A stretch of DNA of 64,000 nucleotides from Pleodorina starrii (GCA_030267565.1 BRXU01000020.1:2311501-2375500); one strand, 5' to 3'; shown: positions 46,723-58,501, numbered from the stretch's first letter. The notes: generated by a model from the sequence alone, not told the origin. Made by a program: numbers and translations.

Positions 46723-49700
46723 ATGCGGAGGAGAGGCGCACGCCGTGGCGCCATCGCCCAGCAGCCGGCTCCAGCCCAGCAGCTGCAGCTGCCCCCCTCC
46801 CTTGCATCTGCCCTTCGGCGAGTTCCCGCAGCGGCTCAGCATTTATTCCGAGATCTCCAGCAGCGGGATCGCGCGAGCGGGCCGCCAGTCGACCCGCCGG
46901 GCAGCCTATTGCGTAACGTCAGGGAACTGACTAGCGCATTCACAGAGCTGAACCGCCACCTCAACCCCAACCCACTGAGCGGGACCCAGCCCGCAGCGTC
47001 GGTCGCCGTGGCCCTTTTCGTCCTCCACGACCAGCCCCTTCGCCACGCGTTGCTGCTGCTCGCCGCTGCTGCCTTTCGGAGCATCCCCTCCCCTGCCCAC
47101 CGGGACGACACAACGGGGAAAGCCCAAGATGACGCCCTCCGCCACCTTTACGAGCTTGTCTTAGACACTCTGAATGAGCTCGCCAGGACCGTGGTGGCAC
47201 AGCAACAAACGCCCCAACTCACGGAGATGGCCGTTTCCCTAGACGCGGAGACGGAAGGGGAGGCACGCGTCGCGGCGGTGGAGGCGGAGACGGAAGGCGA
47301 GGCGACGGCCACATCGGGGGCCAGGCAGGCGGCGCGGGAGGTCGCGGCAGCAGCAGCAGCGGCGGCGGCGGCAGCAGCAGCGGCGAAAGTCTCCCACATC
47401 GCATCGCTGTTAGGCATTCTGCACGGCGAGCTGAAGACCGTTTCCCTAGCCGTTGTACACCTCGCGTCACCCACATATGCACTGCCACCAGCCAGCAGCG
47501 ACGGCGGCGGTGGTGGGACTGTGACGCGACTCACCGAGAGGGCGAGTGTCGAGCTGGCGGCAGCGCTGGCGGACAGCCACATTCTGGAGCACACCGCCCG
47601 GGCAGCAGTCAGCGCCCTGGAGCTGCTGGGAGCAGTGGCGACGACGCAGGAAGCGGTGGGGCCCGGAGGGGAGGCACTGGCGAACAGCCGCGAACAGCTA
47701 AAAGCAGCCAACCGTACCCTCTGCTATAGCCTCACGACGGTCAGGATGCACCACAAGTACTGGAAACTCCACAACGGCGGCGCTGCCGCCGTCGCCGGAC
47801 AGGCGCTGCCGCCGTTCCTGCCCCACCTCCAGCAGGCCCTGTCGGGCCCCTGCGTGCAGTACCTGGTGCTGGCGGCGGCGGTGGCGGTGCTGTGCGCCGC
47901 CGACGGAGGGCCCTCGTACGGCATGCAGCCCGACCTGCTGCGGATCCTGGGGGACGTGGCTGTTGATGCGGCTCGCACGAACCCGGAGCGGTGTTTGGGT
48001 GTGGCAGTGCTCGACTGCATCACGTTGTCCAGCCTAGACGCCCTGATGGCGGCAGCAGCCGGGGGCACGCTCAGAGGGCCATTGGCAAGCAGCCGGGTGA
48101 TGTTGGAGCTGATTTTACGAGTGGGCCGCCTGGCGGTGACGTCAGGGCTGTGCTGGGAGCAGCAAAGCGAGCAGCAGCAGCGGCAGAGGCTGGGCGAGGA
48201 GCAGGCGGCGGGTTCAGGGGCGGCGCTGGCGGCGGGGCCGAACGCACGAGGGAAAGGGACGGGAGGGGCCGGCAGCAGCAGCGGCAGCGGCGGCGGCGGC
48301 GGCGCTGCCTCAGCGGGGCCCCCGGCGGCTGTCATGCCCCTGCGGCTGGTGCTGCCCCATGATTACGTAGTGGACATGGCCCAGGAGGCGCTGCACGGCG
48401 CCGCATCCGTGTTGCGGGATCACGGTTGGCCCGCCACCGCAGCTGCTGCCACCCCTGCCGGCATCCGAGCAGCAGTCTTGGACCGTTGGCGGTTGACCGT
48501 TGATGTCGTGGTGCACGTGGACTGGTGGGGCGGGCAGCTTGACGTGGTGCTGCCTAGGCTCGTCTCCTGCCTGCGACCCCAGCTGCCGGCTGCAACCGAG
48601 GCGGACGACGACATCGGTGAGCAGCGTGCGGGGGGCGGGGGGGGGGGGGCAGGGCTGGGCTCAATAGGAAGGCATGCAAGGGCTGGCCGTGTTCCTTCTT
48701 TGTCCTGGATTACGGCACCATCCACACATTGGGTTGACGCGGTGCCAGGCACCGATGTAGGTTTTGGAAACAAATCTCCGATCGCATTACGTGTCCTTAG
48801 ATTGTGCCCGGCCCAATCTCACACCGCGCCTCCTGCCTGGTCACGCGCTTCGGAGGCTCACGAACACGAACCGACGTTGGTCCCTCCCTTTCCCTTTGCG
48901 CAGCCACGGCGTTCCTCGGGCCACCGCCGCCCGACCTCGCGGCGGCGCTGGCGGGCGGGCTGCTGCCCTGCCTGGAGCGCCTCCTGCGCCGCGCCGGCAG
49001 GGACCCCGGCTGTCCCGAGGACAGGCTGCTGACGCACCTGCTCAAGTCCGACGTGGACTACCCGTTCCTCCAACTGCTCACGTACAGCGAACCGACCCAG
49101 GCGGCCGCCTTCCTCGCCACGCTGGCCAAGATTGCCTACGACGGCGCCGGTGGTGCCCACCGAGCCTCCGCGGGTGGTGCCGGTGGTGCCCACCGAGCCT
49201 CCGCGTCGTCGTCGCTGGATGGCTTGTGGCACGTGGGCTGCGACCTCCTGATCGAGGGCTACCACCAGCTGTTGAACATTGCGTGGTGCTGCGTTCGTCC
49301 GCCGGCCGACGCCGCGGCGTCCGCGGCGCTGCGGCGGCTAGGCCTGGTGATGTCCGAGATGACACGGGTGGTGCTGCCGCTGCCCGCTTCTCGGCTGGCG
49401 CTGACCGCCCAGAGCATGGGCCCGCCCGGCAGCCATGACTTACTGGATGCGCTGTCGTGGCCCCTGCGCTGGGTTTATATCGTGGCCGGCGGCTGTGACG
49501 GTGACGGTGGCGGTGCCGCTGGCGTCGGTGTCGGCGGCAGCCTTGCGGCGTCCGGGGAGGATGAGGCGTGGCGGGCGGCGGTTCTGCGGCGGTGTGAAGC
49601 TCTGGTGCTGCTTGGGCTCAAATTGCGGCTGAGTCGGGATCTGCGGTGGGGCCGCCACACGCTGGACCACGATCACGTCATACTCCTGGCCGAGAACCTG

Positions 49701-50483
49701 GTGCTGGTGGCCGGGGTCCTGCCGTGGGAAGTCCGGCAGGCGGCGCGGAGCTACGCAGCGGTCAGCGCCGCTGCCGCGGGCTCCAGCGACGGCGGCAGGA
49801 ACGGGGGTGGCGCAGATGGCAGCGGCGGCGGCAGCCGCCAGAGTGCGCGGGGGTGCAACAGGCGCAAGGACCCGGCGGCGCCGCCGCCGCGGCCGGATGG
49901 TCTGCTGTCGTACTGGCCACCGCCGCTGGTCCGCAGCCTGGCGGCTGACCTGCGTGAGTGGGACGAGGTCTGCCGGGCGGACTGCATGGAGGCGCTGGCG
50001 GGGCAGCTGGAGATCTGGGGCGCGAATGCGGGCGGCGAGCAGCAGCAGCAGCAGCAGGAAGGAGCTGGCGGCGATGAGGACGGCGAGGCGGGGGTGCGGC
50101 TGCTGCGGGCGTTGGCGGCGTGCATCAGGAGGGAGTGTCTGGGGCCGGACCTGCTGGCGGCGGGGCGCGCCCTGGCTTCCCCGGCAGAGGTGGCGGCGGT
50201 GCTGTGCACCTGCGCCAACCCCGGCTGCGTCAACCTGGAGGGGGACAGCGAGGCGGGGCTGCGGCTGGCGGCCTGCGGGCGCTGCGGTGCGGCCTGGTAC
50301 TGCTGCCGCGACTGCCAGACGGCGCACTGGCGGGCGGGGCACCGGGCGGAGTGCAGCGGAGGGGCTGCGGCGGCGGCGGGGGCAGGAACGGTCACGGCAA
50401 GGGCCGCCGGGAATGGTAACAGTCATACTATACTGGATTTTGGCAACCTCTTCTTCGACTCTATAGCTAGGCTCTATATCTAG
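46723..50483 (+). CDS. MYND-type zinc finger protein (volvocine family)
   Basis: Two exons, 46723-48616 and 48904-50483, give 1157 residues; the single intron is GT-AG and phase 1. Most of the protein is Ala/Leu-rich and probably all-helical, with low-complexity Ala, Gly and Gln runs. The only recognized domain is a C-terminal MYND finger at about 1066-1118: CTCANPGCVNL, then CGRCGAAWYCCRDCQ, HWRAGH and a last Cys. MYND fingers bind proline-rich partners and occur in chromatin regulators; volvocine genomes have many proteins of this plan without known function. The gene is bracketed by the 391-bp direct repeats and has far fewer introns than its neighbours. Function beyond protein binding cannot be assigned. 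Confidence 0.87.
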
Positions 50484-52296
50484 GCTATACACAAGCCGTG
50501 TCTACACGACCATGTCCAACCGTGTCTACACGGGGCGATATATATGCTTCGGTTCGGTTCGGTCCGGATCGGATCGGTTCGGATCGGTTCGGTTCGGATC
50601 GGATCGGCCCAACTGCTGCTGCTGTGGGCGGGACCCGATTAATTCATTTTGGCCGACGGAGAGATAGAAAGGGTTTTTAGGGTTTTGACATTTCAGCTGT
50701 CCTGAGTGGAGCGAGGCCTCAGCTCCGTCGTCTGTAGCTCGTATTGTATGTGTGTAGCTTGTATCGATTGGATGGATGGACGTAACGAACGAACAAAGGG
50801 GAAGACGCTCGAGTCGCCTGGAGTTGGGGTTTGTGTGATTTGAGGCTGTCCTGGCTTTAGCGGCTGTACGCGTGATGGCGGGCCCCGGGAGTTACGAGAG
50901 TTGGTTCCAGACCGGTTTCAGGCGGTGAAAGCCCTAAAATCCTGAAAAACCCTGAAAACCTTCTGAAGGTTTCAGGCGGGGCGGGGCGGGGCGGGGAGAG
51001 GCGGGGCGTCCCGCGGCGGCCGACGAGTGCGTGCTCCAGGGGGGGGGAGTGTGAGGGTTACGGGTGGGAACGGAAGGAGGGGAGCGAGGACGGCGGGTGC
51101 CTGGGGTGTCTGATGACTCACGCAAAAAGCTGCCGTGCAGGGGCCGGGTCCGTCGCAAATGGGGAATGGTTGGCATACATGCATGGGGTTGGGCAAGGTA
51201 GGGTATAGGGTCGGTTTGTCTGTAGCTAGCTCTAACGCCCGCTCTTCTATAATAGGCTGTCTGCCCTCATCACTCTGTCCTCTCTGCCCTCTTTCTATCT
51301 TTAGGGATTTTCGGCTGCTGATGCGCTTAGTTGTATGGATGTGGCAATCCCTCCTTCCCTCACAGAAAGAGATCGATCCATCCCGGCTAGCTAGCAGCAG
51401 TGTCCATGCATGCATGCATACATTTGCCTGCCAGCGGTATGGCAGCCAAACGTACAGCATGCAACAACGATAAGACGGATCAGCAACGAATATATTATAT
51501 ATGTCTCTGTAATGAATCAAAGACAGATACTATGCCGACCGGCCGCCGCCCCGCGCGCCGACAGCAGCAGCCGCAGGCCGACCACCGGGGCGGCACATAT
51601 AGGAGGGAGCGCGGGCGGGCGCGCGCCATACATTGCGCATGCCAGTGGAGACCACGGGGGGGGGCAAAAAGGATATTATACCGCAGCGAAGACGGAGGCA
51701 GGGGGCGGGGCGGGGCGGGGTGCGCGGGCGATCGAGGGTGACAGGCGGAGGCCACGGCAACGCAGTGCTAGCGATACCGGTAGATGCTGTCGCTCTAAGC
51801 GAACAAACTCGTGGCTGGTAAACAATAGGAGGGCGGTGCCCTCACCCTGCCTTGAATGGGCCCAGAAAGCCCCCCACACTGTAACATAACATAACAGATG
51901 CTGTCGCACCGCCGTCACAAGCTGTGTTGCAGTAGATTAGTTAGCGTGCTGCAGCAATCGAGTAAGCGTGTTACCGGCGGTAGTTACTGCAGCAGACGAA
52001 GTGTATGGAATACCTTCCACAACATACAACGAATGCATTTACATACGCACTCGCTCTGCACTGCTGTACGTAATCCATGGAAACCCTGCCTCGCGCTTAC
52101 GCTAGCTTAGCAACGAAGTGCTACCTAGCCAGGCAGCGAATATATAATAAAGCGCTGAATCAGGCCATCAGCGAGGATATATCCTGATGACGACCGACCG
52201 CTGTTCTGATCAGGCAAGCGTCGCAATTGTCTTGATCGGCCGTAATACATCGATGCATGTAAAACAAAAAAATTATAGATTGGCTACTATGCTATG
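50484..52296. other. Intergenic, right 391-bp repeat copy, no gene seen
   Basis: The right repeat copy occupies 50549-50939. The remainder, including a G-run and AT-rich microsatellite-like stretches, shows no coding exon. TTACA at 52039-52043 (TGTAA on the minus strand) lies about 255 bases behind the stop codon of the minus-strand protease and may be its polyadenylation signal. Confidence 0.55.
50549..50939. repeat. 391-bp direct repeat, right copy
   Basis: Homologous along its length to 45818-46208, starting 65 bases behind the stop codon of the MYND gene. The left copy has TGTAACGAACGA where this one has CGTAACGAACGA. Confidence 0.9.
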
Positions 52297-55200
52297 TTAT
52301 GTGGCCTTCAGCGGCTTGAACGGTCGGCCCTGCAGCAGCAGCCTTCGCCCGGCTAGTTCGGCGTTTTGCAAAACGCCGCCGCTCGTAGCAGTGCCGCCGC
52401 CGCCGGAAGCACCGTCCTTCCTGCTAACGCTGCTGCCGGAAGATGCCGCCGTACCGCTGCTGCGGTACAGATCAGTAGCTGCTGGCTGCATGGCCGTCGC
52501 TGCAGCCGCGGCAGCAGCAGTGCTCTCGTCCACCAGCGCAAACACGGCATCGGTCGTGACACCGCAATCGTTGCCGCGGCGGGCGATGTAACCGTACCTG
52601 TGCATACGTTAACATCCATACATCATCATATATGCATTGCACACAGAAAGAAATATACAAACAAGAACGCACAAATAATTCATCAGCAGGTAGGCAAATA
52701 GAATCAATAGGCCGACCACAATCGATTTGCGTGCGTATGATGGATAGGTATATATATGTACGTATGTGCATGATTACAAGTGAAGGTTCAGTAATATTTA
52801 GGTTAGATGCGTTCGCATGCCGTACTGCTGCTGGCCCATGATGAACTAACAGTTACACGCAATCCATCCGTGCAGTATGTAGTCACCTCGATGTGCGATC
52901 TGAAGTGCGTCCGTTGCCAAAGCCAGGAGCACAGAGGAGCGAGCTGGATAACAGCTATATATAGTGACGGACTTGATACGTATGTAGTGACTTCGGGTTA
53001 ATTAATTACAGAGGAGCTGGATAACAGCTACATAGTGCGATCGCACGACTCTGTGGGTCTAATGTTCAATAGAACATCTAGACCAGGCCACTAACCAATT
53101 CACTGGCGAATTGAGTGGGAAAGCACAGTTATCACCAAAGGGGCGCTCGAGCTGTACGCAGCGCACGGATACCTACCCACGGCAACACGTCCGTACGAGG
53201 CCGCAGCAGATACGGCAACCCCCACCGGAAGGATCGAAGTAGACTGGGAGCGAACCGAGGACGAAGGCACGCGCCTGGCCACCCAAGACAACTGGAACGA
53301 GCTGCTCAATGCATTCCGACACCGCCTAGAGGCGGCAGCCGAGACGGCCCCCGGGCGCACTGCGCCAGCCCGAGACCAGCACCTTAATCCGAGGCAGCAG
53401 CAAGGCCAATGGGCCTCTGAATGCCTCAACCAGGCCAGAGGACAACGGCTCCTACGCCAACACGTAGAAATCGATGTATATCCCGGCAACCCGGACAGGG
53501 ACATCCGCCCGACAGGGCGGTACACCATCCAGATTGGCAAACACAGCGACCCCGACCCCTCTAACCGCGCACCTTGGGACGGCAGCGGAGATACTCCTGC
53601 AGGCCTCCTAGAACAGGGAGTCGCGCTGGTTTACGACCCCCAGGGACGATGCATCGGCACGCTCCTGGACAGCTTGCTGCGCAGCCTGTGGCTAAGGCAC
53701 TCCGACGCCAAATGTAAGAGGCCGGAGGCGCACGCCAAGCTTGCAGCGGCGGGTGGCTTCGAGGAAGACGTGGCACGCCTCCTCCTGCGCTACCGTGATG
53801 GAGGGGGCACCAAAACACACCCCGTTAAGGCGGCGCACGAGCAAGGACTCGGAGAACAGTTTACAACGCGTCTCATGAATGCCATGGGTTCAAGCACAGA
53901 ACGCTTTGCGTCCCCTTTAAATGTGGCTAACTGCACTGAAACGTACTTCTCACGCTTCCCAGAAGACATGCTCTTTGGGGCCAACCATGACGCATACTCC
54001 CAACCGTTTACCGGCTTGTCCATCGCACACCCGGAACCCACACCCGAGGAGGGCCACCATGCCTTGCGGTGGGCGTTGGGCTGGGCGGAAGCCAAAAAGA
54101 CCGAGGCTACGCAGACCGCCACCCTTATCGTAGTCCCCACGTCCCGTACAGCGCCGTATACCCGGTACCTATCGCACCCCCTGGTCACGCAAGTGGGCAG
54201 CATCGACTCGCTCGCCGCCAAGGGGATACTGCAAAGCGCCACGCTCAACGTGGACACCAAGCCTTACCCGGTTGGCCTGACCCTGCTACTGGTCAGTAAC
54301 GACGCGGGCAAATCACACGTGAGCAGCCTCCGACAGGCGCTAGGTATGCACACCACCCTGCCAGCGCCTACAGGTGAATCCCAGCCGTGGATAGCCCCCC
54401 AGTGGGTACGGAAACGCGTCCGCAAAATGACTGCCGGAGCGCCTGACCAGGCGGTGCCCTCTCGTAAATGCAGTAACCCCACACCCGCTGAACGACGCTC
54501 CGCGCACCTGGCGTTCCATGCAGCAAACCCGCTTCGGTACAACGCCCACGCATCCATCTACACTGATGGGTCGGTTAGGGAAGTCGAGGTCGGGAACACC
54601 AAGATGTTAGGACTCGGCGCCGCAGCAGTCGACGCACTGACTGGACATACGCTCCTCATAGATGTCAACCCAGGAGCCTACGGATGTCAAACAATTACGC
54701 GCTGTGAACTAAGCGCGATACATCAGGCACTCACCATGCGACGCGGCCTACCTCACAACCAAGCCCATCTCAGCATTTGGACGGACTCAAAAGCATCGCT
54801 CCATTTGATCCAGAAGATGATAAACAACCCGCAAAAATTGCGGCTGAGTAAGCATAGAGCACTGCTCGAGGACATCGTTGCCGCACTTAAAGCCCGGGCC
54901 GTCGCCAAGCTTAAAACGTCGCTATTGAAAGTCAAAGCGCATACAGGTGTTCGATATAATGAAGAAGCGGACAAAGCCGCCGTACAGGCTGCTATCCTTG
55001 CGGCGCAGGGAATGCTGCCGGCAGAAGCCGTAATAGAGAAAGCAGACAATAATCCAAGAAGTAAACACTGGTGGCTACGGAAGTCCGAGGGGACCGACGT
55101 AAACGCCGGTCGCTACGCCAACGACCTTAACCGCGGCATCGACACTCTGGTCAGCCAGACGACACACAATGGGTACACCAACGAGACCGCATACGTCAAA

Positions 55201-58200
55201 TACGTAGAGGATGCCTTACCGGACCTAGAGATCAATGCCAGCACAAGAACCCTGCAGAGGGGCACGGGCCGGCACCGGCATTACAAACGGTGCCTCGACT
55301 ACCTGTACGGACAGCTCTGGAATGCCAAACTCGCAAAGCTCTTTCGCATGCCCCTTGTACCGGGCGGCCCAACGTCCACAGGCTACTGCCCTGTGTGCAA
55401 AGACCCCCAAACAAAGACACGCATCCCTGACTCAGGAGCACACATCCTGGGAGGCTGCCAACACGCGCGAATGCACGCTCTCTATACCCTGCGACACAAC
55501 CAAGCGGTACAAACCATCACCAGAACACTGTCCAGAGGGGCCCATGGCGGCTGCTTCATCGTCATGGACGCCTGCAGCATGGAGGACAAGCCGGACTACG
55601 TGGCCGGCACACGCCTGCCCAAGTGGCTGCTTCCCAACATCCCCGACGAAGATCGGTCCAAAAAGCGCCCTGACCTGCTGCTTATCCCCAGCATACCCCT
55701 CAGCGACACATGCTCACCGAAATACATGGGACCAGATGACCCCAGCGAGCACACTGTACACATAATCGAAGTAGGCTACACAGCCGACACAAATCACACA
55801 CAGAAACAAAACGACAAGGCCCATCAACACGCGGAACTAGCTCAGATGCTGACGGCGCACGGATGGAAAGTATGTTACACGAAACAGGAAGCAATTAGCC
55901 TGGGCTTCGCCGGCACCATCCGCAAAGACCTGCGACAACTGCTGACCTCACTGGGAACGAGCAACGAAGCGGCCAAAAAATGCTGCAACGACCTCCACGA
56001 CCACGCTGTCCGAGCGTTGAACGCAATTGTCGCTGCCAGGAGGCAACTGGAGCGGGACCCCCGCCAACAGAGCACAACCAGCGCCGACCCGCCCTAACCC
56101 GCCGCAACGGCGGGCTCCCAATCTCACCGCGGTAGCGGGAGAGGCCTGGGATCGGGGCAACCCGACACCCCACCCCTCCTGCTCCCATAACCCACGCCTC
56201 GGCTCTGTCGGGCGTATTATTATTATTATTATTATTTTTTCACTGGCGAATTCGCCTCATTGGAAAGGGATCCCACTCTGTGAGATGAGTGACTTCGGGC
56301 GGCACCGTTAGGTATCTATCCCCGCCGTAGCTCTCGCCCTTACTCTCCGTGTCGGTCGGTCACGCCATCCTAGATCCTACTACGTATCTCTCTGTCTTAT
56401 TATTTGTTCGCCCTCCCCGCATCGCAGCAGCGTTTAGGGTTTAGCGTTAAGGGTCAACACACGCACAAAGCGACTCGTCATAAATAATAAACAAACACTA
56501 TGCACGTACGTACGTACGCACCACAGCAAACGACGGATGGAGAATGAACTCACCCGTTCATGCCCCAGTCCGAAGACCAACTGCGTGCACATATAAGAGG
56601 CAGGGCAACCGCTGTCTGTGGAAAAAACATCTCTTATCTGTCTTGGATTCAACATACAGGTTAGTTACCGCCGGTCTCAAATGGATGGCACATGGCAGGA
56701 ATCGGCGTGCCGTTTTGATCCCATCATATCTACTGACATCCAAGTACGTAGTTCCCGACGGCTGGGAGAGACTCGTGGCCGCTGGCTAAACAACAACTCT
56801 GAGGCCACAGGCGGCGGGGTTCCTAAGCCTTCCACGCATTCCCCCGCCGGCCGGCCTTGGTCCATTCGTTCCTCGATCGGGAAGGGTGGCGGTTACATGC
56901 TGGTCGATCGGGAACAGAGAACGAGTAAAATGGATTTGGGCCATGCCATCAATCGAACGCACACGCACACAACCACACACGCACATGCGTATGCCAACCA
57001 ACGCACACCTGTTTTTGATGACCCAATACTCCACTCCGTCGTCTGTGGTGCCGTACCCCATCAGTACGACACCGTGTGTCAAGTCCTCCACGGCCTGCAT
57101 GCGCGCGCATGCATGCACATGCCAATGAAACGTTTGATGAAGTGAAAAGAAACCGGCTGCCCTCGTCCCATGTCTGTATGTATCTATTGCGTCAAGTTCA
57201 TCACATACGCACACGCACACGCCGGCAGTAGATCATGCTCAAAACTGGATTCATCACACATACATTCGTACATCATTGCGCACCGCAGATGGCGAATGAA
57301 ATGACAAATGGCGCAAAAATGCATGGCTTGCGCGAAAATGGCTTGCGTGAAATGGCTTGGTTAGCGTGAAACGAATGGCTTGCGCGAAGGCACACACACG
57401 CATTTATACGTACGTAGAGCACGCCTGCACCCATACGCCACGCACGATACATGCGCCCATCGATCGATCCAGGGACGCCGATAAAGCAAGCCTATGCTAC
57501 CTACCGTGCCGCATTTTCGGTTGAAGTACACTCCATCCGAGTAGAATATGAAGTCAGGCTGAGGGTCGATGGCCACCGACACCGGGCCGTGACGCAGCAG
57601 CACCTCCATCAGCGCCTTGTCGTCGCGAGGCGGCACCTGAAGCACCTGACTGAAACGTCCCACCAGCAGCGGGACAACCTCCTCCGCGGCGGCCGAGGAT
57701 TGGTTGCCGCCGCCGCCGAGCGTCCTGCATCGATCGGGTTTGGGTTTATTTAGGGTTTTAGGGTAGGGGTTTAGGGTCCTTAAAGATTTAGGGGATTATT
57801 GTATTTTTCTCCATCCGTCGATTGGTTTTGAGGTGCATACGACACGGTATTAATTTTCATCTCCGGCCCACCAACTTAACACAACCACCACCCCATCATA
57901 CATCGTTACAAGGATCGGAGGCGCGCAGGCATGCACTTAAGGCTGCTTTCGGTGCGTGCAAGCAAGGAAGGAAGACCAACTACGTCATAACGCAAACCTG
58001 CAGAATCCTGGTTCCGCGGTATAGGGGTAGGTTCCCTCCTCTGCGATACCGCCGGCATCCACAACATACTGGAGAGCGCCCCACGGGTCACCTGCGTGCA
58101 TGTGTATGCCGGCCCAGCAGGGCGATTGAATGAACACATCGATGTCCGTCATCTGGCCGTCGAATTTATCCATTCATTAGTTGCGGACGGCGGGCGAACG

Positions 58201-58501
58201 AATCGAACTCCATCATGATAGATGTTAGAACTAGTGCTTTGTTGTGAGCGAGATAGACAGATATATAGATATACTTCTTAAAGTGACTGCACCTAACACG
58301 CAGTGCAGTGTAGGACGACGGACTTATTACCAGTAATTAACTAATTACAGAGAAGCTGGATAACAGCTACTTAGTGCGATCGCACGACTCTGTGGGTCTG
58401 ATGTTCAATAGAACATCTAGACTTACCGGCCCTGCACGCGCTTGTGCCGTACTGCCAGGCGCAATCGATGAGCTGTTGCTCACTGAACGACAGCCTCTGG
58501 C
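52297..58501 (-). CDS. Papain-like (C1A) cysteine protease, 3' part only
   Basis: Six exons in transcript order: 58427-58501, 57998-58091, 57505-57724, 57009-57094, 56554-56580, 52297-52597; phases agree. They encode SFSEQQLIDC, a GGIAEEGTYPYTAEPGFC block, HGPVSVAID and FYSDGVYF, the catalytic His in THGVVLMGYG, the catalytic Asn in YWVIKNS, then WSSDWGMNG and YGYIARRGNDCGVTTDAVF, ending with an Ala/Gly/Ser-rich extension. This is a standard cathepsin-type C-terminal half, unlike the two proteases upstream. NSWG reads NSWS here. The exon with the nucleophile Cys and the N-terminal propeptide were not found between 58502 and 59573; they may lie past the minisatellite outside the window or be lost. 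A LINE sits antisense in the last intron, outside the splice sites. Confidence 0.8.
52999..53083. repeat. Palindrome-rich repeat, copy 1
   Basis: It matches 58338-58422 at nearly every position. It contains AGCTGGATAACAGCT, GTGCGATCGCAC and ATGTTCAATAGAACAT, each an inverted repeat. It lies in the last intron of the minus-strand protease. Confidence 0.9.
53099..53112. repeat. Target-site duplication, left
   Basis: TTCACTGGCGAATT occurs here and at 56239-56252, bracketing the LINE. Confidence 0.85.
53113..56097 (+). CDS. LINE polyprotein C-terminal part: RNase H, CCHC and nuclease-like domain
   Basis: The frame is open from the truncation point to the stop at 56097; no start codon is expected. 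From about 53900 to 54350 is an unassigned globular segment (LFGANHDAYSQPF, HHALRWALGW). RNase H follows (about 54555-55000) with all four acidic residues in YTDGS, CELSAI, WTDSK and NEEADKAA, plus KAHTG. At about 55386-55460 a CPVC...HILGGC motif suggests a CCHC zinc element. Then RPDLLLIP and HIIEVGYT resemble the PD-(D/E)xK core of a restriction-like endonuclease, followed by a conserved-looking C-terminus. RNase H would remove RNA from the cDNA hybrid and the nuclease would nick target DNA, as known for related elements. This copy cannot be autonomous. Confidence 0.8.
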   Translation, partial: EWESTVITKGALELYAAHGYLPTATRPYEAAADTATPTGRIEVDWERTEDEGTRLATQDNWNELLNAFRHRLEAAAETAPGRTAPARDQHLNPRQQQGQWASECLNQARGQRLLRQHVEIDVYPGNPDRDIRPTGRYTIQIGKHSDPDPSNRAPWDGSGDTPAGLLEQGVALVYDPQGRCIGTLLDSLLRSLWLRHSDAKCKRPEAHAKLAAAGGFEEDVARLLLRYRDGGGTKTHPVKAAHEQGLGEQFTTRLMNAMGSSTERFASPLNVANCTETYFSRFPEDMLFGANHDAYSQPFTGLSIAHPEPTPEEGHHALRWALGWAEAKKTEATQTATLIVVPTSRTAPYTRYLSHPLVTQVGSIDSLAAKGILQSATLNVDTKPYPVGLTLLLVSNDAGKSHVSSLRQALGMHTTLPAPTGESQPWIAPQWVRKRVRKMTAGAPDQAVPSRKCSNPTPAERRSAHLAFHAANPLRYNAHASIYTDGSVREVEVGNTKMLGLGAAAVDALTGHTLLIDVNPGAYGCQTITRCELSAIHQALTMRRGLPHNQAHLSIWTDSKASLHLIQKMINNPQKLRLSKHRALLEDIVAALKARAVAKLKTSLLKVKAHTGVRYNEEADKAAVQAAILAAQGMLPAEAVIEKADNNPRSKHWWLRKSEGTDVNAGRYANDLNRGIDTLVSQTTHNGYTNETAYVKYVEDALPDLEINASTRTLQRGTGRHRHYKRCLDYLYGQLWNAKLAKLFRMPLVPGGPTSTGYCPVCKDPQTKTRIPDSGAHILGGCQHARMHALYTLRHNQAVQTITRTLSRGAHGGCFIVMDACSMEDKPDYVAGTRLPKWLLPNIPDEDRSKKRPDLLLIPSIPLSDTCSPKYMGPDDPSEHTVHIIEVGYTADTNHTQKQNDKAHQHAELAQMLTAHGWKVCYTKQEAISLGFAGTIRKDLRQLLTSLGTSNEAAKKCCNDLHDHAVRALNAIVAARRQLERDPRQQSTTSADPP
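53113..56238 (+). mobile_element. 5'-truncated LINE (non-LTR retrotransposon)
   Basis: A 3.1-kb insertion is flanked by a 14-bp direct repeat and ends in an (ATT)n-T tail (about 56215-56238), the signature of target-primed insertion. The open frame is cut at its 5' end, with no reverse transcriptase core left. The combination of RNase H with a CCHC and PD...E nuclease-like C-terminus resembles the Dualen/RandI group described from Chlamydomonas; assignment is tentative. Confidence 0.85.
56239..56252. repeat. Target-site duplication, right
   Basis: Exact copy of 53099-53112, directly after the T-rich tail of the LINE. Confidence 0.85.
58338..58422. repeat. Palindrome-rich repeat, copy 2
   Basis: Its right end coincides with the splice donor of exon 58427-58501 (GTAAGTCTAGATG on the minus strand); the intron starts inside or at the edge of the repeat. 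Confidence 0.85.

Noticed and set aside
46209..50548. LTR retrotransposon bounded by the 391-bp repeats
   Set aside because: No gag, protease, RT or integrase lies between them; only a MYND gene with a normal intron.
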